Positions 54,637 through 62,996 of a DNA stretch of 64,000 nt are shown here, piece by piece. The stretch comes from Virgibacillus profundi (GTDB lineage: Bacteria; Bacillota; Bacilli; Bacillales; Amphibacillaceae), in assembly GCF_002287375.1 (NCBI RefSeq), contig NZ_NPOA01000004.1:62001-126000 (forward strand), read 5' to 3'. Both the position numbers and the translations under genes were made by a program. The number at the start of each line of letters is the position of its first letter. The first letter of the stretch is position 1. Under the pieces are notes generated by a model that searched no databases, was not told the DNA's origin, and saw only the letters and a list, made by a program, of their open reading frames with translations.

Positions 54637-54712
54637 AAAGGTTGCAAACTAAAACAACAAATTGCAGCTTTTAAAGTTAGAAAAATACAATTACAAAAAG
54701 GAGTATTATAAA

Positions 54713-54907
54713 ATGAATAAAGATCAATTTACAAATGAAAGAGTATGTAAGTTATTAGATGAAAAAGGAAACTGGAAATATACAGTCAAAGCAATTTATG
54801 ACGGTAGAGGGTTTTATAAGTGGTGTATTCTTGCATTAGCTAAACATACAACAAAAAGTAAATGGGCAAAATTAAATAAAAAGAATACACTAGAAATTTA
54901 CGAATAA
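54713..54907 (+). CDS. Early-region protein, unknown (64 aa)
   Basis: MNKDQFTNERVCKLLDEKGN then WKYTVKAIYDGRGFYKWCIL, ending KKNTLEIYE. Start chosen at ATG 54713 (AAAAAGGAG 8 nt before). Basic; possibly nucleic-acid binding. Unrecognised. Confidence 0.5.
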   Translation: MNKDQFTNERVCKLLDEKGNWKYTVKAIYDGRGFYKWCILALAKHTTKSKWAKLNKKNTLEIYE

Positions 54908-54939
54908 CAAATAAACTAAATACAAAAGGAGAAAATAAA

Positions 54940-55212
54940 ATGGACAAATATTTTATCGATATTTCAAAAGGTGACAATCACGGATTTATTTATCTTTATG
55001 AGAATTATCTATCCAATAATGAAAATGAAATTACTGTTATAAATGAACCACAGTTTCACACTTTAACAGTTTCAAAAAATAACATTATAGAGATATCCAA
55101 AGAACAATATTCTTTATTGTTAGAAGTCAATTATCAAGGTTTGGATAATGTGGATATATTGACACAAATTTTTAAGAAATTAAATTTTAAAGATGGAATA
55201 TACAATATCTAA
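54940..55212 (+). CDS. Early-region protein, unknown (90 aa)
   Basis: MDKYFIDISKGDNHGFIYLY then beta and helix segments, ending FKKLNFKDGIYNI. AAAAGGAGAA start. No family recognised. Confidence 0.5.
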   Translation: MDKYFIDISKGDNHGFIYLYENYLSNNENEITVINEPQFHTLTVSKNNIIEISKEQYSLLLEVNYQGLDNVDILTQIFKKLNFKDGIYNI

Positions 55213-55236
55213 AATAACCATAAAAGGAGAATACAC

Positions 55237-55404
55237 ATGAACAACCTAACAAAAGAGGAATCAAAAGCACTAAGAATGTTAATTGTAAATGAGATCAACG
55301 AGGTTAATTATGATATGAATAAGCATAACGAAAAAGAACTATCAGAGGAATTAAAAATATTGAAAAGCTTATGGAAAAAGTTTTCATCTGTCACACCTTT
55401 TTAA
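55237..55404 (+). CDS. Small helical protein (55 aa)
   Basis: MNNLTKEESKALRMLIVNEI, NEVNYDMNKHNEKELSEELK, ILKSLWKKFSSVTPF. AAAAGGAGAA start. Predicted all-helical; unrecognised. Confidence 0.55.
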   Translation: MNNLTKEESKALRMLIVNEINEVNYDMNKHNEKELSEELKILKSLWKKFSSVTPF

Positions 55405-55423
55405 AGTAATATAAAAAACCGTA

Positions 55424-55473
55424 CAAGTCTTTTTAATGATACATAAGCCTATTAGAACTATTAAAAAGACTTG
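55424..55473 (+). repeat. 14-bp perfect stem-loop
   Basis: CAAGTCTTTTTAAT and ATTAAAAAGACTTG around a 22-nt loop, in the gap between two small genes. The stem is AT-rich; terminator, processing or antisense element. Confidence 0.65.
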
Positions 55474-55515
55474 CAACAGTCTTTAAATACATACTTTAAA
55501 AAGGAGACCATAAAA

Positions 55516-55782
55516 ATGAATAAATTTACAGTAACAAACGAGTTTATAAATCAAATGATAGAAATTGCTAACAATCAAGGGATAGATTACAACATGTTTG
55601 AAGGTTCATTGACTGACAATTTTATATTTTACGACACAGAGAGAATAAAAATTACAGAGGTTGGCCAATCAAAATATCTCATTATCAAAGAAAATTTTGT
55701 CAATACATGGACAAGTGAATTGGAATTAATAGCAACAAATGAAATCAGCACAGTTGAAAAATATGAAGAAATTTTTATTTAA
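55516..55782 (+). CDS. Early-region protein, unknown (88 aa)
   Basis: MNKFTVTNEFINQMIEIANN then QGIDYNMFEGSLTDNFIFYD, ending ISTVEKYEEIFI. Start ATG 55516 after AAAAAGGAGACC. Unrecognised alpha/beta small protein. Confidence 0.5.
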   Translation: MNKFTVTNEFINQMIEIANNQGIDYNMFEGSLTDNFIFYDTERIKITEVGQSKYLIIKENFVNTWTSELELIATNEISTVEKYEEIFI

Positions 55783-55812
55783 AATACAATCAATCAAAAG
55801 GAGATCCAAAAA

Positions 55813-56046
55813 ATGAAAACAAACCTATACCAAAAGTTTAAAAAATATCAAGTTTCAAACGTATCATCTGTAAGGGAATTTATAGAAAGGTATTACAAGC
55901 CTACACGCTTAAAAGATACACAAGGAATGGAAGGCAGAAAAGAAAGGCTTATTTCCAATTATGAAAAAGAATTAAAAGAGTGTGGTTATTGCTTCATTTC
56001 ACATCATGACAATATTACTGGTGAAGTAGTTTCATTCTATGGATAA
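55813..56046 (+). CDS. Early-region protein, unknown (77 aa)
   Basis: MKTNLYQKFKKYQVSNVSSV, REFIERYYKPTRLKDTQGME, ending CFISHHDNITGEVVSFYG. Basic N-terminus. AAAAGGAGATC start. The C-terminal HHDNITGEVVSF resembles small phage proteins, but no family is certain. Confidence 0.5.
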   Translation: MKTNLYQKFKKYQVSNVSSVREFIERYYKPTRLKDTQGMEGRKERLISNYEKELKECGYCFISHHDNITGEVVSFYG

Positions 56047-56052
56047 TCACAT

Positions 56053-56073
56053 GCAGGATGTTTTGTTTCCTGC
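56053..56073 (+). terminator. Short hairpin after the 77-aa gene
   Basis: GCAGGA, loop, TCCTGC followed by TTTAAT. A 6-bp stem; weak terminator. Similar AGCAGG/CCTGCT stems occur at 62082-62100. Confidence 0.45.
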
Positions 56074-56147
56074 TTTAATGTAATAATATTATATTGGATT
56101 GTTACATTAAAGCAATAAATAAAATTCAATCTAAAAGGAGAATACAA

Positions 56148-56558
56148 ATGACATATACTATTCAATCAAAAGAAACAGATTTAATCAATGTATTAAACAA
56201 TCTCAACGAAGATCATAAAATTACAATCATAGGTATTAATGATTTTGGCTTCCCTCAAGTATCACAAACGAAATTTCATTCAATAGAGATCAAAGAAAAT
56301 TATTCTCAAAGGTTTGTATATCTCATTCATAAACCAAAACACAAACGCAAGCATTATAAAAAGTCGTTGGATAGCAAAGACATAATTATACTTAATGACT
56401 GGCATGACATTAGCACAGAATCACAGCATAAAACGACATATAAGGATGACCATATTATCAAAAAATCCATATATACTTCATTCGATACTACTTTCTTAAA
56501 AGAAATAGATTTAATCTATAACACAGAAAAACTATACTCACACATTGCAGCAAATTAG
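56148..56558 (+). CDS. Early-region protein, unknown (136 aa)
   Basis: MTYTIQSKETDLINVLNNLN, then FGFPQVSQTKFHSIEIKENY and RFVYLIHKPKHKRKHYKKSL, ending EIDLIYNTEKLYSHIAAN. A strongly basic middle (KPKHKRKHYKK) suggests nucleic-acid contact. Start ATG 56148 after AAAAGGAGAA. Confidence 0.5.
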   Translation: MTYTIQSKETDLINVLNNLNEDHKITIIGINDFGFPQVSQTKFHSIEIKENYSQRFVYLIHKPKHKRKHYKKSLDSKDIIILNDWHDISTESQHKTTYKDDHIIKKSIYTSFDTTFLKEIDLIYNTEKLYSHIAAN

Positions 56559-56684
56559 TAAATTCGTTTTTCTAATATGGATATGATCATTAACACCATT
56601 CTAAACAGATCGTATCCATCCATGGACAAATGAATTACATAATAGAATAACCAACAAACATAAGTCTAAAAGGAGGTTGCAAGC

Positions 56685-56810
56685 ATGATTAAACGCTTAA
56701 TCATTGATGCATTGATAGACGTATTACCAAAGAATCGAACAGATTTTTATATGTGTATTCTATTCGTATTATCAGTATCATTCTTATGTTTCACCATGAT
56801 AAACTCATAA
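56685..56810 (+). CDS. Single-span membrane peptide (41 aa)
   Basis: MIKRLIIDALIDVLPKNRTD then FYMCILFVLSVSFLCFTMIN S. One transmembrane helix (residues ~21-39). Perfect AAAAGGAGG. Could be a small membrane effector or toxin-like peptide; the function is not known. Confidence 0.6.
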   Translation: MIKRLIIDALIDVLPKNRTDFYMCILFVLSVSFLCFTMINS

Positions 56811-56841
56811 TAAATAAAAAATATTATATTTAACAAAACAC

Positions 56842-56870
56842 TTTACACTTTTAAAATTTTATGTTATACT
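56842..56870 (+). promoter_or_regulatory. Promoter before the 57-kb structured leader
   Basis: TTTACA, 17-nt spacer, TATACT, then ACAAGGTTAAGAAAC, the downstream signature shared by the right-arm promoters. Confidence 0.72.
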
Positions 56871-56913
56871 GTATTTACAAGGTTAAGAAACACTTAAAAA
56901 CTTTGTTCCTTGT

Positions 56914-57067
56914 CTTAAATGTTTAATATTTATTATACTGTATTCGCATTGAACATTTAAGAGAGGGATAGGAACTCTTTTTATAGTAGGCAATATAATT
57001 TATTCTTTGCCCAAAGGATTGAAACACGTATTCTAATTGCAGCAATTCAATCTTTTAGGGAAAGAAT
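56914..57067 (+). ncRNA. Structured leader or small RNA with two large stems
   Basis: CTTAAATGTT (56914-56923) pairs with AACATTTAAG (56952-56961). A 22-nt arm at 57002-57023 (ATTCTTTGCCCAAAGG...) pairs at about 18 of 22 positions with 57046-57067, leaving a 22-nt loop. There is no gene in the 230 nt between promoter and next ATG. Confidence 0.6.
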
Positions 57068-57113
57068 AAACAATGTAAACTACACAATAATAACAAACTA
57101 AAGGAGCAAACAA

Positions 57114-57326
57114 ATGTATAAGCATTATGAATTTAAAGGCACACATAAAGCAAATAATAAGCCAATCAATATCCATGTATACATAAAAGATAATACTCTT
57201 ACATTACACGCATTCGGACAAATAACAAATTATCCTGCAATCATTGAAAAAGAGGTTATTCAATCATTACAACATGATTACAATTTAACTTTAATCACTG
57301 ATGATCAACTGGAAAATGTTTCATAA
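57114..57326 (+). CDS. Early-region protein, unknown (70 aa)
   Basis: MYKHYEFKGTHKANNKPINI then HVYIKDNTLTLHAFGQITNY, ending NLTLITDDQLENVS. Beta-rich N-terminal half. AAAGGAGC start, downstream of the structured leader. Unrecognised. Confidence 0.5.
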   Translation: MYKHYEFKGTHKANNKPINIHVYIKDNTLTLHAFGQITNYPAIIEKEVIQSLQHDYNLTLITDDQLENVS

Positions 57327-57361
57327 TTTGATAAACAAAATATCATTGGAGGATCATAAAA

Positions 57362-57601
57362 ATGCAAAATAAATCAGAATTTATAACACTTGTAAAAGCA
57401 ATTTTAAGCGACATGAGAGCCAATAACGATTTAATCAATACCAACAACAGGGAAAGGCTATTATCCTATCTAGGACAGTTTGATGCCAGCACAAACAAGT
57501 TAATATTAGACTTTTATAAGATTAATAAAACTATTGCTAAAAATGGAGGCATTCCAGTATTAAAAGAGATCATTAATAAATTTGAAACAAAAACATTCTA
57601 A
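57362..57601 (+). CDS. Early-region helical protein, unknown (79 aa)
   Basis: MQNKSEFITLVKAILSDMRA, NNRERLLSYLGQFDASTNKL, ending LKEIINKFETKTF. Helical; GGAGGAT start. Its stop runs into an operator-like box and the next promoter. Confidence 0.5.
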   Translation: MQNKSEFITLVKAILSDMRANNDLINTNNRERLLSYLGQFDASTNKLILDFYKINKTIAKNGGIPVLKEIINKFETKTF

Positions 57602-57619
57602 TAAATAATAAATATTGTA

Positions 57620-57649
57620 TTGACATTTATATACTCTATATGGTAGAAT
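57620..57649 (+). promoter_or_regulatory. Modular right-arm promoter
   Basis: Box AATAATAAATATTGTA, then TTGACA, 18-nt spacer ending ATATGG, TAGAAT (extended -10), then AACAGTTAAGCAAC. Confidence 0.78.
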
Positions 57650-57697
57650 GTAATTAACAGTTAAGCAACAACAAATATTATAAAAGGTGGCAATCAC

Positions 57698-59563
57698 ATG
57701 TTAAACGTAGAATTAAAAATCAATGACGAATTAAAAGGAATCGAATTATATTTTGACTCTATACCTAATCCAGAGGTTAGAAATACTTTAAAATCAAGTA
57801 AATTTCGCTTCTCAAGTCGTAAAAAATGTTGGTATGCGAAACAAAATGAAGATACTTTTAAAATAGCTAACGCATTAACAAATAGTAATATTACAACAAC
57901 AGATACACAAAATGCAGCAATTAAGAAAACAACCAACAAAAATACACTATCTCTATGGGAAGCTACACAATGGATAGATATAGAAGTTAATAACAATCAA
58001 GAAACAAAACAAATGGCAAAGGAAATAAGACAACATCTTAAAAAACGTTTTCCACAATGTAAAATAAGCGTTACAAGCGATTACAACCATATCAATGTAA
58101 CCATTAAACAATCACCATATAATGAAGATAGCCAGTATTTAAAAGCTATTAGAAACTATTGTAACAACTTAGTTAATGCGTATAAACATTGCTACAATGC
58201 AGGCGATCCATATACAGACATTCCTGCAAGCTATAATTTCTATTTCTTCAATACAAGTGTTAACTATGATTACAACCAAACAGAAGTCACGGAAGAAGTT
58301 AAAAAGAATATGGAATTATTTGATCAACAACAGGCATTATATGAGCAAGCAGAAGAAGCAAGAAAAGAAGAAGAGTATCAAGAATACATGAAACAACAAG
58401 AGTTACGCAATATTGAATATAAAAAGCAACAAGAAGAAACACAGAAGCAAGTTGAACATATTAACAATAGTATTAACGTAAAATCATTAGAAGATGATAA
58501 ACAATACTATATTATTGGTGCAGAATTCGCAAACTTAAATAAAAACAATACTTTGGATCAATATATAGAAGAAGTACAAAAAGGTGATTATTCACTTGAA
58601 AATGTAAAGGTTACAAAAGAGCTGCATTTTGACAATCAAGAAGCATTAACAAATTATTCCAATATGTTACTAAACAATTTTGAATTTTTACAAGAGACAG
58701 GAGGAAGCTATACAGAGGATAACCGTATTAATTCAATGACAGACTTTCACAACATGGATAAAATGGAAAGAAACACCGTACAATGGAATTTAACGGGTGT
58801 AGCAGTATTCTACAATGATAAATTACAATTTGTTATAGATGCACAAGGACATGACTATGCACGTTATGTTGGATTAACTGATAACGCAACAATACAAATA
58901 GATTTTACTTTTGATCAAGTACTAGAAGGTGAAGAACTTCAAGAATTAAAATTAAAAGCTGACGAACTGGAAAGCATTTCTACTGATACAATAACAGAAT
59001 TAAATATAATTGACACATGGCAAACTGAACACTGGACAGAATACAAGGACACCATAAAAGATAAATTAAAACAGTATCAATTTAAACTAACTAAAGGTAT
59101 CATACAACAATTAGAAATAGAGTCACTCAAAACTAACATGTATAAACTGTTAATCGAAGTAGACGGCATACAGGATCAATTTATGGAAGCTAATATTAAA
59201 CAAGGCGAAAAGCTTACACTATTCTATATATCAGATTGGGGAAGTATAGTTACAAGTAGAATTACTTTTGATAATTGTATCCCAACAAAATACGCACAGT
59301 ATGACAACGCTATTAAATTAACATTTACACCAGAACGAAAAAGAAAGTTACATTATAACTATTTTCATTCCACACTATTAGTATATAAAGGATGGCACGA
59401 ACTACCAGAAGAAGTATTACACACTGTAGAACATACTGGCAATATGAGAATAACAAAAAGTAAATACCATTCAGTCGATAATAGGCAATATGATGAGATA
59501 TTAAGCCATTATAAGCGACAGGATATTATTCCAATCATAAACACCTACAAGCCAGTATTTTAA
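57698..59563 (+). CDS. Large multidomain protein with LPD29-like segment (621 aa)
   Basis: N-terminal module ~1-55 (PEVRNTLKSSKFRFSSRKKC then WYAKQNED) resembles the wing of the J-domain protein. Residues ~85-200 (SLWEATQWIDIEVNNNQETK, QMAKEIRQHLKKRFPQCKIS, VTSDYNHINVTI) look like the polyvalent-protein domain LPD29. A Gln/Glu-rich coiled coil spans ~205-255, and beta segments follow. Polyvalent-type proteins are carried by phages and conjugative elements and often act against host defences; no activity is proven here. It follows its own promoter and GGTGG start. Confidence 0.6.
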   Translation: MLNVELKINDELKGIELYFDSIPNPEVRNTLKSSKFRFSSRKKCWYAKQNEDTFKIANALTNSNITTTDTQNAAIKKTTNKNTLSLWEATQWIDIEVNNNQETKQMAKEIRQHLKKRFPQCKISVTSDYNHINVTIKQSPYNEDSQYLKAIRNYCNNLVNAYKHCYNAGDPYTDIPASYNFYFFNTSVNYDYNQTEVTEEVKKNMELFDQQQALYEQAEEARKEEEYQEYMKQQELRNIEYKKQQEETQKQVEHINNSINVKSLEDDKQYYIIGAEFANLNKNNTLDQYIEEVQKGDYSLENVKVTKELHFDNQEALTNYSNMLLNNFEFLQETGGSYTEDNRINSMTDFHNMDKMERNTVQWNLTGVAVFYNDKLQFVIDAQGHDYARYVGLTDNATIQIDFTFDQVLEGEELQELKLKADELESISTDTITELNIIDTWQTEHWTEYKDTIKDKLKQYQFKLTKGIIQQLEIESLKTNMYKLLIEVDGIQDQFMEANIKQGEKLTLFYISDWGSIVTSRITFDNCIPTKYAQYDNAIKLTFTPERKRKLHYNYFHSTLLVYKGWHELPEEVLHTVEHTGNMRITKSKYHSVDNRQYDEILSHYKRQDIIPIINTYKPVF

Positions 59564-59579
59564 CTGTATAGCAGCAGTT

Positions 59580-59611
59580 TATAGGTTTCCTGCTATAACA
59601 AAAAACCTATA
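59580..59611 (+). terminator. Stem-loop after the 621-aa gene
   Basis: TATAGGTTT and AAACCTATA form a 9-bp perfect stem with a 14-nt loop, immediately before an operator-like box and the next promoter. Confidence 0.6.
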
Positions 59612-59628
59612 AATAATTAATATTATAC

Positions 59629-59658
59629 TTGCTTTATATATCCCATATATGGTATAAT
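59629..59658 (+). promoter_or_regulatory. Modular right-arm promoter
   Basis: Box AATTAATATTATAC, then TTGCTT, 18-nt spacer ending ATATGG, TATAAT, then TTACAGTAAAGAAAC. Confidence 0.78.
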
Positions 59659-59719
59659 GAACTTACAGTAAAGAAACTAATAATTACCAATCACAAGAAT
59701 ATCTTTAGGAGGTTGTAAC

Positions 59720-59965
59720 ATGTATAAGAAGCAAGATACAAATGAATTTATCGCTTTCAAGTCTTTATTCAATCAAAATTTACATGACGCATTAATGGAC
59801 AATGACATTGCAGCATTGATGGATATGCTTCATAAGGATTATAAACATGAAACATATAACGATTTTTATAATCATACTAAAATAAACACAAAGGAAATTA
59901 AAGAACAGTACAATCAATTCATGCAAGACATCGCAAATGATCCATACTTAATTTATAAACTATAA
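59720..59965 (+). CDS. Early-region protein, unknown (81 aa)
   Basis: MYKKQDTNEFIAFKSLFNQN then LHDALMDNDIAALMDMLHKD. Helical, acidic; AGGAGG start. First gene of its unit. Unrecognised. Confidence 0.5.
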   Translation: MYKKQDTNEFIAFKSLFNQNLHDALMDNDIAALMDMLHKDYKHETYNDFYNHTKINTKEIKEQYNQFMQDIANDPYLIYKL

Positions 59966-60007
59966 CAGTATCACAGATCATGATAATATCAATAGGAGGG
60001 TTAACAA

Positions 60008-60229
60008 ATGGAATCATTCTACAAAGGCTACAAATTTACAATTGAAGCAACAGATATTATAGGTGGAATCCGAATTTATCACAATAATGAAAAGCATGTT
60101 GTAGCACGAAAAGGAAGTTACGAAGGCAGAACATTTTCAGATTTGTTTGCAATCACTGAGGAACTAAAGGCATTAATTGATAATGACAATTTTACTTCAA
60201 TTAAACAATTGCCAGATCACAAATTTTGA
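60008..60229 (+). CDS. Early-region protein, unknown (73 aa)
   Basis: MESFYKGYKFTIEATDIIGG, RIYHNNEKHVVARKGSYEGR, ending IDNDNFTSIKQLPDHKF. Beta-rich start, helical end. AGGAGGG start. No family recognised. Confidence 0.5.
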   Translation: MESFYKGYKFTIEATDIIGGIRIYHNNEKHVVARKGSYEGRTFSDLFAITEELKALIDNDNFTSIKQLPDHKF

Positions 60230-60265
60230 ATTAGATTAAAAATACAATACATGGAGGAATTTAAA

Positions 60266-60946
60266 ATGACAGTAGCAACTATTAACATTGAAGAAATCTT
60301 AGGACATATGGTAAAAGCTGAAATTAGTGTAAATGGAATGCTTGGAACAACCAGAATTAATGAAGAGGGTAGAATTGTTTACAGTTTACACAATCAGTCT
60401 TTGTTCTTTTTACCTAAAGGAAAGAGAAACAAGGGTTATGCAATTAGGGGTGAGGAAAACATTCATAGTGTAGAAATAATTAAAAAGGATAACAAAAAGC
60501 ACAATGAATATATTAATGACTATTTAAATAGGGAGCAATTAGAAAGAGATCATATTGAAAGAAGAAGGGAACACAATAAGCAACAGGAGCAAGCTAGGAA
60601 AGAACAATTCGATAGAGAGCGTCAAAGAGAAAAAGCAGCAAAAGAAAAAGAGATTAAAGAAGCTAAGGCATTAGGTGGCTATGAAGAATTAGAAAATGAA
60701 GTTATTGAACTATACGAACAAGACGGAGAATTTTATAATGAAAGTTTTGTAAAAACATTCACTGTTCCTTTATTGAATAAATTGATTAATAAAAGTATTC
60801 CCAACATAAACGAATATAATAAACACTATTTCGATAAGAAACGTAATCCCAAACTTTGTAAGCTAATTGAAGCTAAACTAAACATTAAATTGGTAAACAC
60901 TCAAAAAGGAAATGTAATCAAATTAAATGAGTATTTAAATCAATAA
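60266..60946 (+). CDS. Protein with central charged coiled coil (226 aa)
   Basis: Start ATG 60266 after TGGAGGAA. A beta-like N-terminus (VKAEISVNGMLGTTRINEEG), a long Glu/Arg/Lys/Gln helix (REQLERDHIERRREHNKQQE, QARKEQFDRERQREKAAKEK) and a helical C-terminal domain. Unrecognised; the last codons (NQ stop) overlap the next operator-like box. Confidence 0.55.
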   Translation: MTVATINIEEILGHMVKAEISVNGMLGTTRINEEGRIVYSLHNQSLFFLPKGKRNKGYAIRGEENIHSVEIIKKDNKKHNEYINDYLNREQLERDHIERRREHNKQQEQARKEQFDRERQREKAAKEKEIKEAKALGGYEELENEVIELYEQDGEFYNESFVKTFTVPLLNKLINKSIPNINEYNKHYFDKKRNPKLCKLIEAKLNIKLVNTQKGNVIKLNEYLNQ

Positions 60947-60962
60947 ATAAACAATAACATAC

Positions 60963-60992
60963 TTGACTTCTATATACTCTAAATGGTACAAT
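60963..60992 (+). promoter_or_regulatory. Modular right-arm promoter
   Basis: Box ATAAACAATAACATAC, then TTGACT, 18-nt spacer ending AAATGG, TACAAT, then AGAAGTTAAGGAGGG, which already contains the next ribosome site. Confidence 0.78.
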
Positions 60993-61019
60993 GTATATAG
61001 AAGTTAAGGAGGGAAAATA

Positions 61020-61220
61020 ATGAATACAAGCACGAAAGAATATGAGGACTTGATGAGATGGGTAATGAATGATATTAGAGATTTACCCAAAGATGTAAAA
61101 GGAAAGGCCAGAAAGCAATTTAACGACTATCTTATGATGACAGTTATGAACTTGGATATGTTTTGCGTAATAAATAATGAGACTGAATTTCAACGCTTTA
61201 AAACGGATCTGATAAACTGA
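61020..61220 (+). CDS. Early-region protein, unknown (66 aa)
   Basis: MNTSTKEYEDLMRWVMNDIR then DLPKDVKGKARKQFNDYLMM. Helical. A perfect AAGGAGGG in a very short leader. Unrecognised. Confidence 0.5.
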   Translation: MNTSTKEYEDLMRWVMNDIRDLPKDVKGKARKQFNDYLMMTVMNLDMFCVINNETEFQRFKTDLIN

Positions 61221-61312
61221 ATATAGTTACATAGCAGGTTAGCAAATGAACATGTTAGCCTGCTGCAATTCAATAATCAATCAACAATAATATTAACAGG
61301 AGGTTTCACAAA

Positions 61313-61744
61313 ATGAATTTATACAGTCAATTAAAACAAGCACACGAAAAAGAGGTAAACAGTTTTCCCATGAAATTTGCTTTTAGTGATGATCAATTTA
61401 ATCAAAGTATGCAAGAATTAGGATTAACCAAAGATGATACTGATAAAGTGATTAGTATTGGTGCAGGAGGTTTCATCCGTAAAATTGATATAGAAGCATA
61501 TAGAGAGTTATTTGCACGAATGGAACGGGAACATGATCAAGCTATAGAAAACGATACAACAGGCACAGGGTTTATTAAAGATATGTTTAAATATGAGTTA
61601 GGCAACCATGAATATGGCTACACTTATGAAATAAATGATACATTAAGAGCATTAAGTTTAACATATGAAGAAGTAAAACAGTCGGATAAATTGCAGCAAG
61701 GTTTAAAATTAGCTACAGAAGAGTGTTTGCAAAGCGTAGAATAA
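61313..61744 (+). CDS. Conserved phage/plasmid protein (DUF7659-like, 143 aa)
   Basis: MNLYSQLKQAHEKEVNSFPM, KFAFSDDQFNQSMQELGLTK, IGAGGFIRKID, then IKDMFKYELGNHEYGYTYEI. The combination 'FP..FAFS..QF...M..LGL' plus 'GGGGF.R..D' and 'M..YEL.NHEYGYT' is one I recall from a widespread uncharacterised mobile-element family. Strong AGGAGG. A weak hairpin lies before it (61233-61265). Confidence 0.65.
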   Translation: MNLYSQLKQAHEKEVNSFPMKFAFSDDQFNQSMQELGLTKDDTDKVISIGAGGFIRKIDIEAYRELFARMEREHDQAIENDTTGTGFIKDMFKYELGNHEYGYTYEINDTLRALSLTYEEVKQSDKLQQGLKLATEECLQSVE

Positions 61745-61769
61745 ATTAATAAAATTAGGAGGTTTGAAT

Positions 61770-62006
61770 ATGAGCAATAAATTATATATAGTCATTGAGG
61801 ACAATGCAGAGGAAGGTGTAGAATCATTCCTATTCAAAGATAAGGAGAAGGCAGCAGAAGCATTTAAAGCTATCATACAAGAGTATAAAGAGAGCATAGG
61901 CAAACTAGGTAATTATTCTGAAATAAATGATACATGGGCAGATATTCTCGATGTGCATAATGATCCAGTGGCCAGAGTATTTTGGCAGGAGAAAACAGTA
62001 AAATAA
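61770..62006 (+). CDS. Early-region protein, unknown (78 aa)
   Basis: MSNKLYIVIEDNAEEGVESF then LFKDKEKAAEAFKAIIQEYK, ending ARVFWQEKTVK. Start ATG 61770 (AGGAGG 7 nt upstream). Alpha/beta small protein, no family certain. Confidence 0.55.
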   Translation: MSNKLYIVIEDNAEEGVESFLFKDKEKAAEAFKAIIQEYKESIGKLGNYSEINDTWADILDVHNDPVARVFWQEKTVK

Positions 62007-62030
62007 ATTAATAAATAAATAACATTATAC

Positions 62031-62059
62031 TTGTATTATTATACTTTATGTGGTAGAAT
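62031..62059 (+). promoter_or_regulatory. Modular right-arm promoter
   Basis: Box AATAAATAACATTATAC, then TTGTAT, 17-nt spacer ending TGTGG, TAGAAT, then AAGAGTTAAGAAACAA and a short AGCAGG/CCTGCT hairpin. Confidence 0.75.
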
Positions 62060-62166
62060 ATTATTAAGAGTTAAGAAACAAAGCAGGGTTATTTCCTGCT
62101 ATGAGGTTATAATATTATATTGTAATTTGATAGCAGAAAATAATATAATCAAAGGAGATTATTATA

Positions 62167-62511
62167 ATGAAATTCAAAAAGACAACACACTATTTGGATC
62201 ATAAATACATTGACAAAAAGGAATACTACAGAGAAGTGAAAGAAGGTTATATCTTTACTGTACTCACTAAAGACAATTACAAAACAGATTTGTTTGTTTA
62301 TAAAATGAGTGATAAATGGCTTGTGAATACGGCAGATGGTAGTTTTCAATTGATCAAGGAGAAACAAGACACACGCAAACAAGCAGCAGAACAAGCACAG
62401 ACAATTATATCCATGCTTAATCTTAATAAGTACAATGAAGCTATACAAGGAATGAAAGAGGTTAAAAGCAAGCTTACACAAGTTGAAAAAGCAACTTCAA
62501 ATGGTAACTAA
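62167..62511 (+). CDS. Early-region protein, unknown (114 aa)
   Basis: MKFKKTTHYLDHKYIDKKEY, beta strands (GYIFTVLTKDNYKTDLFVYK, MSDKWLVNTADGSFQLIKEK), then a Gln/Ala/Lys helix. AAAGGAGA start. Unrecognised. Confidence 0.5.
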   Translation: MKFKKTTHYLDHKYIDKKEYYREVKEGYIFTVLTKDNYKTDLFVYKMSDKWLVNTADGSFQLIKEKQDTRKQAAEQAQTIISMLNLNKYNEAIQGMKEVKSKLTQVEKATSNGN

Positions 62512-62540
62512 AAGAAAGTAATAAATAATTAATATTATAC

Positions 62541-62569
62541 TTGCATTAACATACAATGCATGATACAAT
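62541..62569 (+). promoter_or_regulatory. Modular right-arm promoter
   Basis: Box AATAATTAATATTATAC, then TTGCAT, 17-nt spacer, TACAAT, then TTAAGAGTTAAGGAAG. Confidence 0.77.
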
Positions 62570-62627
62570 TGATTTAAGAGTTAAGGAAGAACAAACAAAA
62601 CTATAAAAATAAAAAGGTGGAATTAAA

Positions 62628-62996
62628 ATGAACAACAAAAAATTAATGGAAAAGGTTATTGAATTAGATACGCAAACTTTACATACTAGGGAGCAAAGCG
62701 AACGTGTGATGGTACAAATTGCCATTATCCGCAAAGCGTTTGGAGTTAAAAATTATGAAACAGACTCAAAAGTATTAGATTTTGAAAGAGAACAAATTTT
62801 ATCAGATCAAGAAATTGAAAAAGAGTTTAAACGTTATATAGGTTTCTGGGAGTGGGCTATTGAAACAAACAATCCAGACAAAGCCAAGTATTTTGAGAAT
62901 CGAGTTTACTACTTTATTGATGGTGTACGATTTTTCGATGAAAAACTAGCAGAAAATTTTACAAAGTCATTCATGAACAATTTAAACGCAGCATAA
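62628..62996 (+). CDS. Early-region protein, unknown (122 aa)
   Basis: MNNKKLMEKVIELDTQTLHT, REQSERVMVQIAIIRKAFGV, then FKRYIGFWEWAIETNNPDKA. Helical and charged; AAAAGGTGG start. No family recognised. Confidence 0.5.
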   Translation: MNNKKLMEKVIELDTQTLHTREQSERVMVQIAIIRKAFGVKNYETDSKVLDFEREQILSDQEIEKEFKRYIGFWEWAIETNNPDKAKYFENRVYYFIDGVRFFDEKLAENFTKSFMNNLNAA

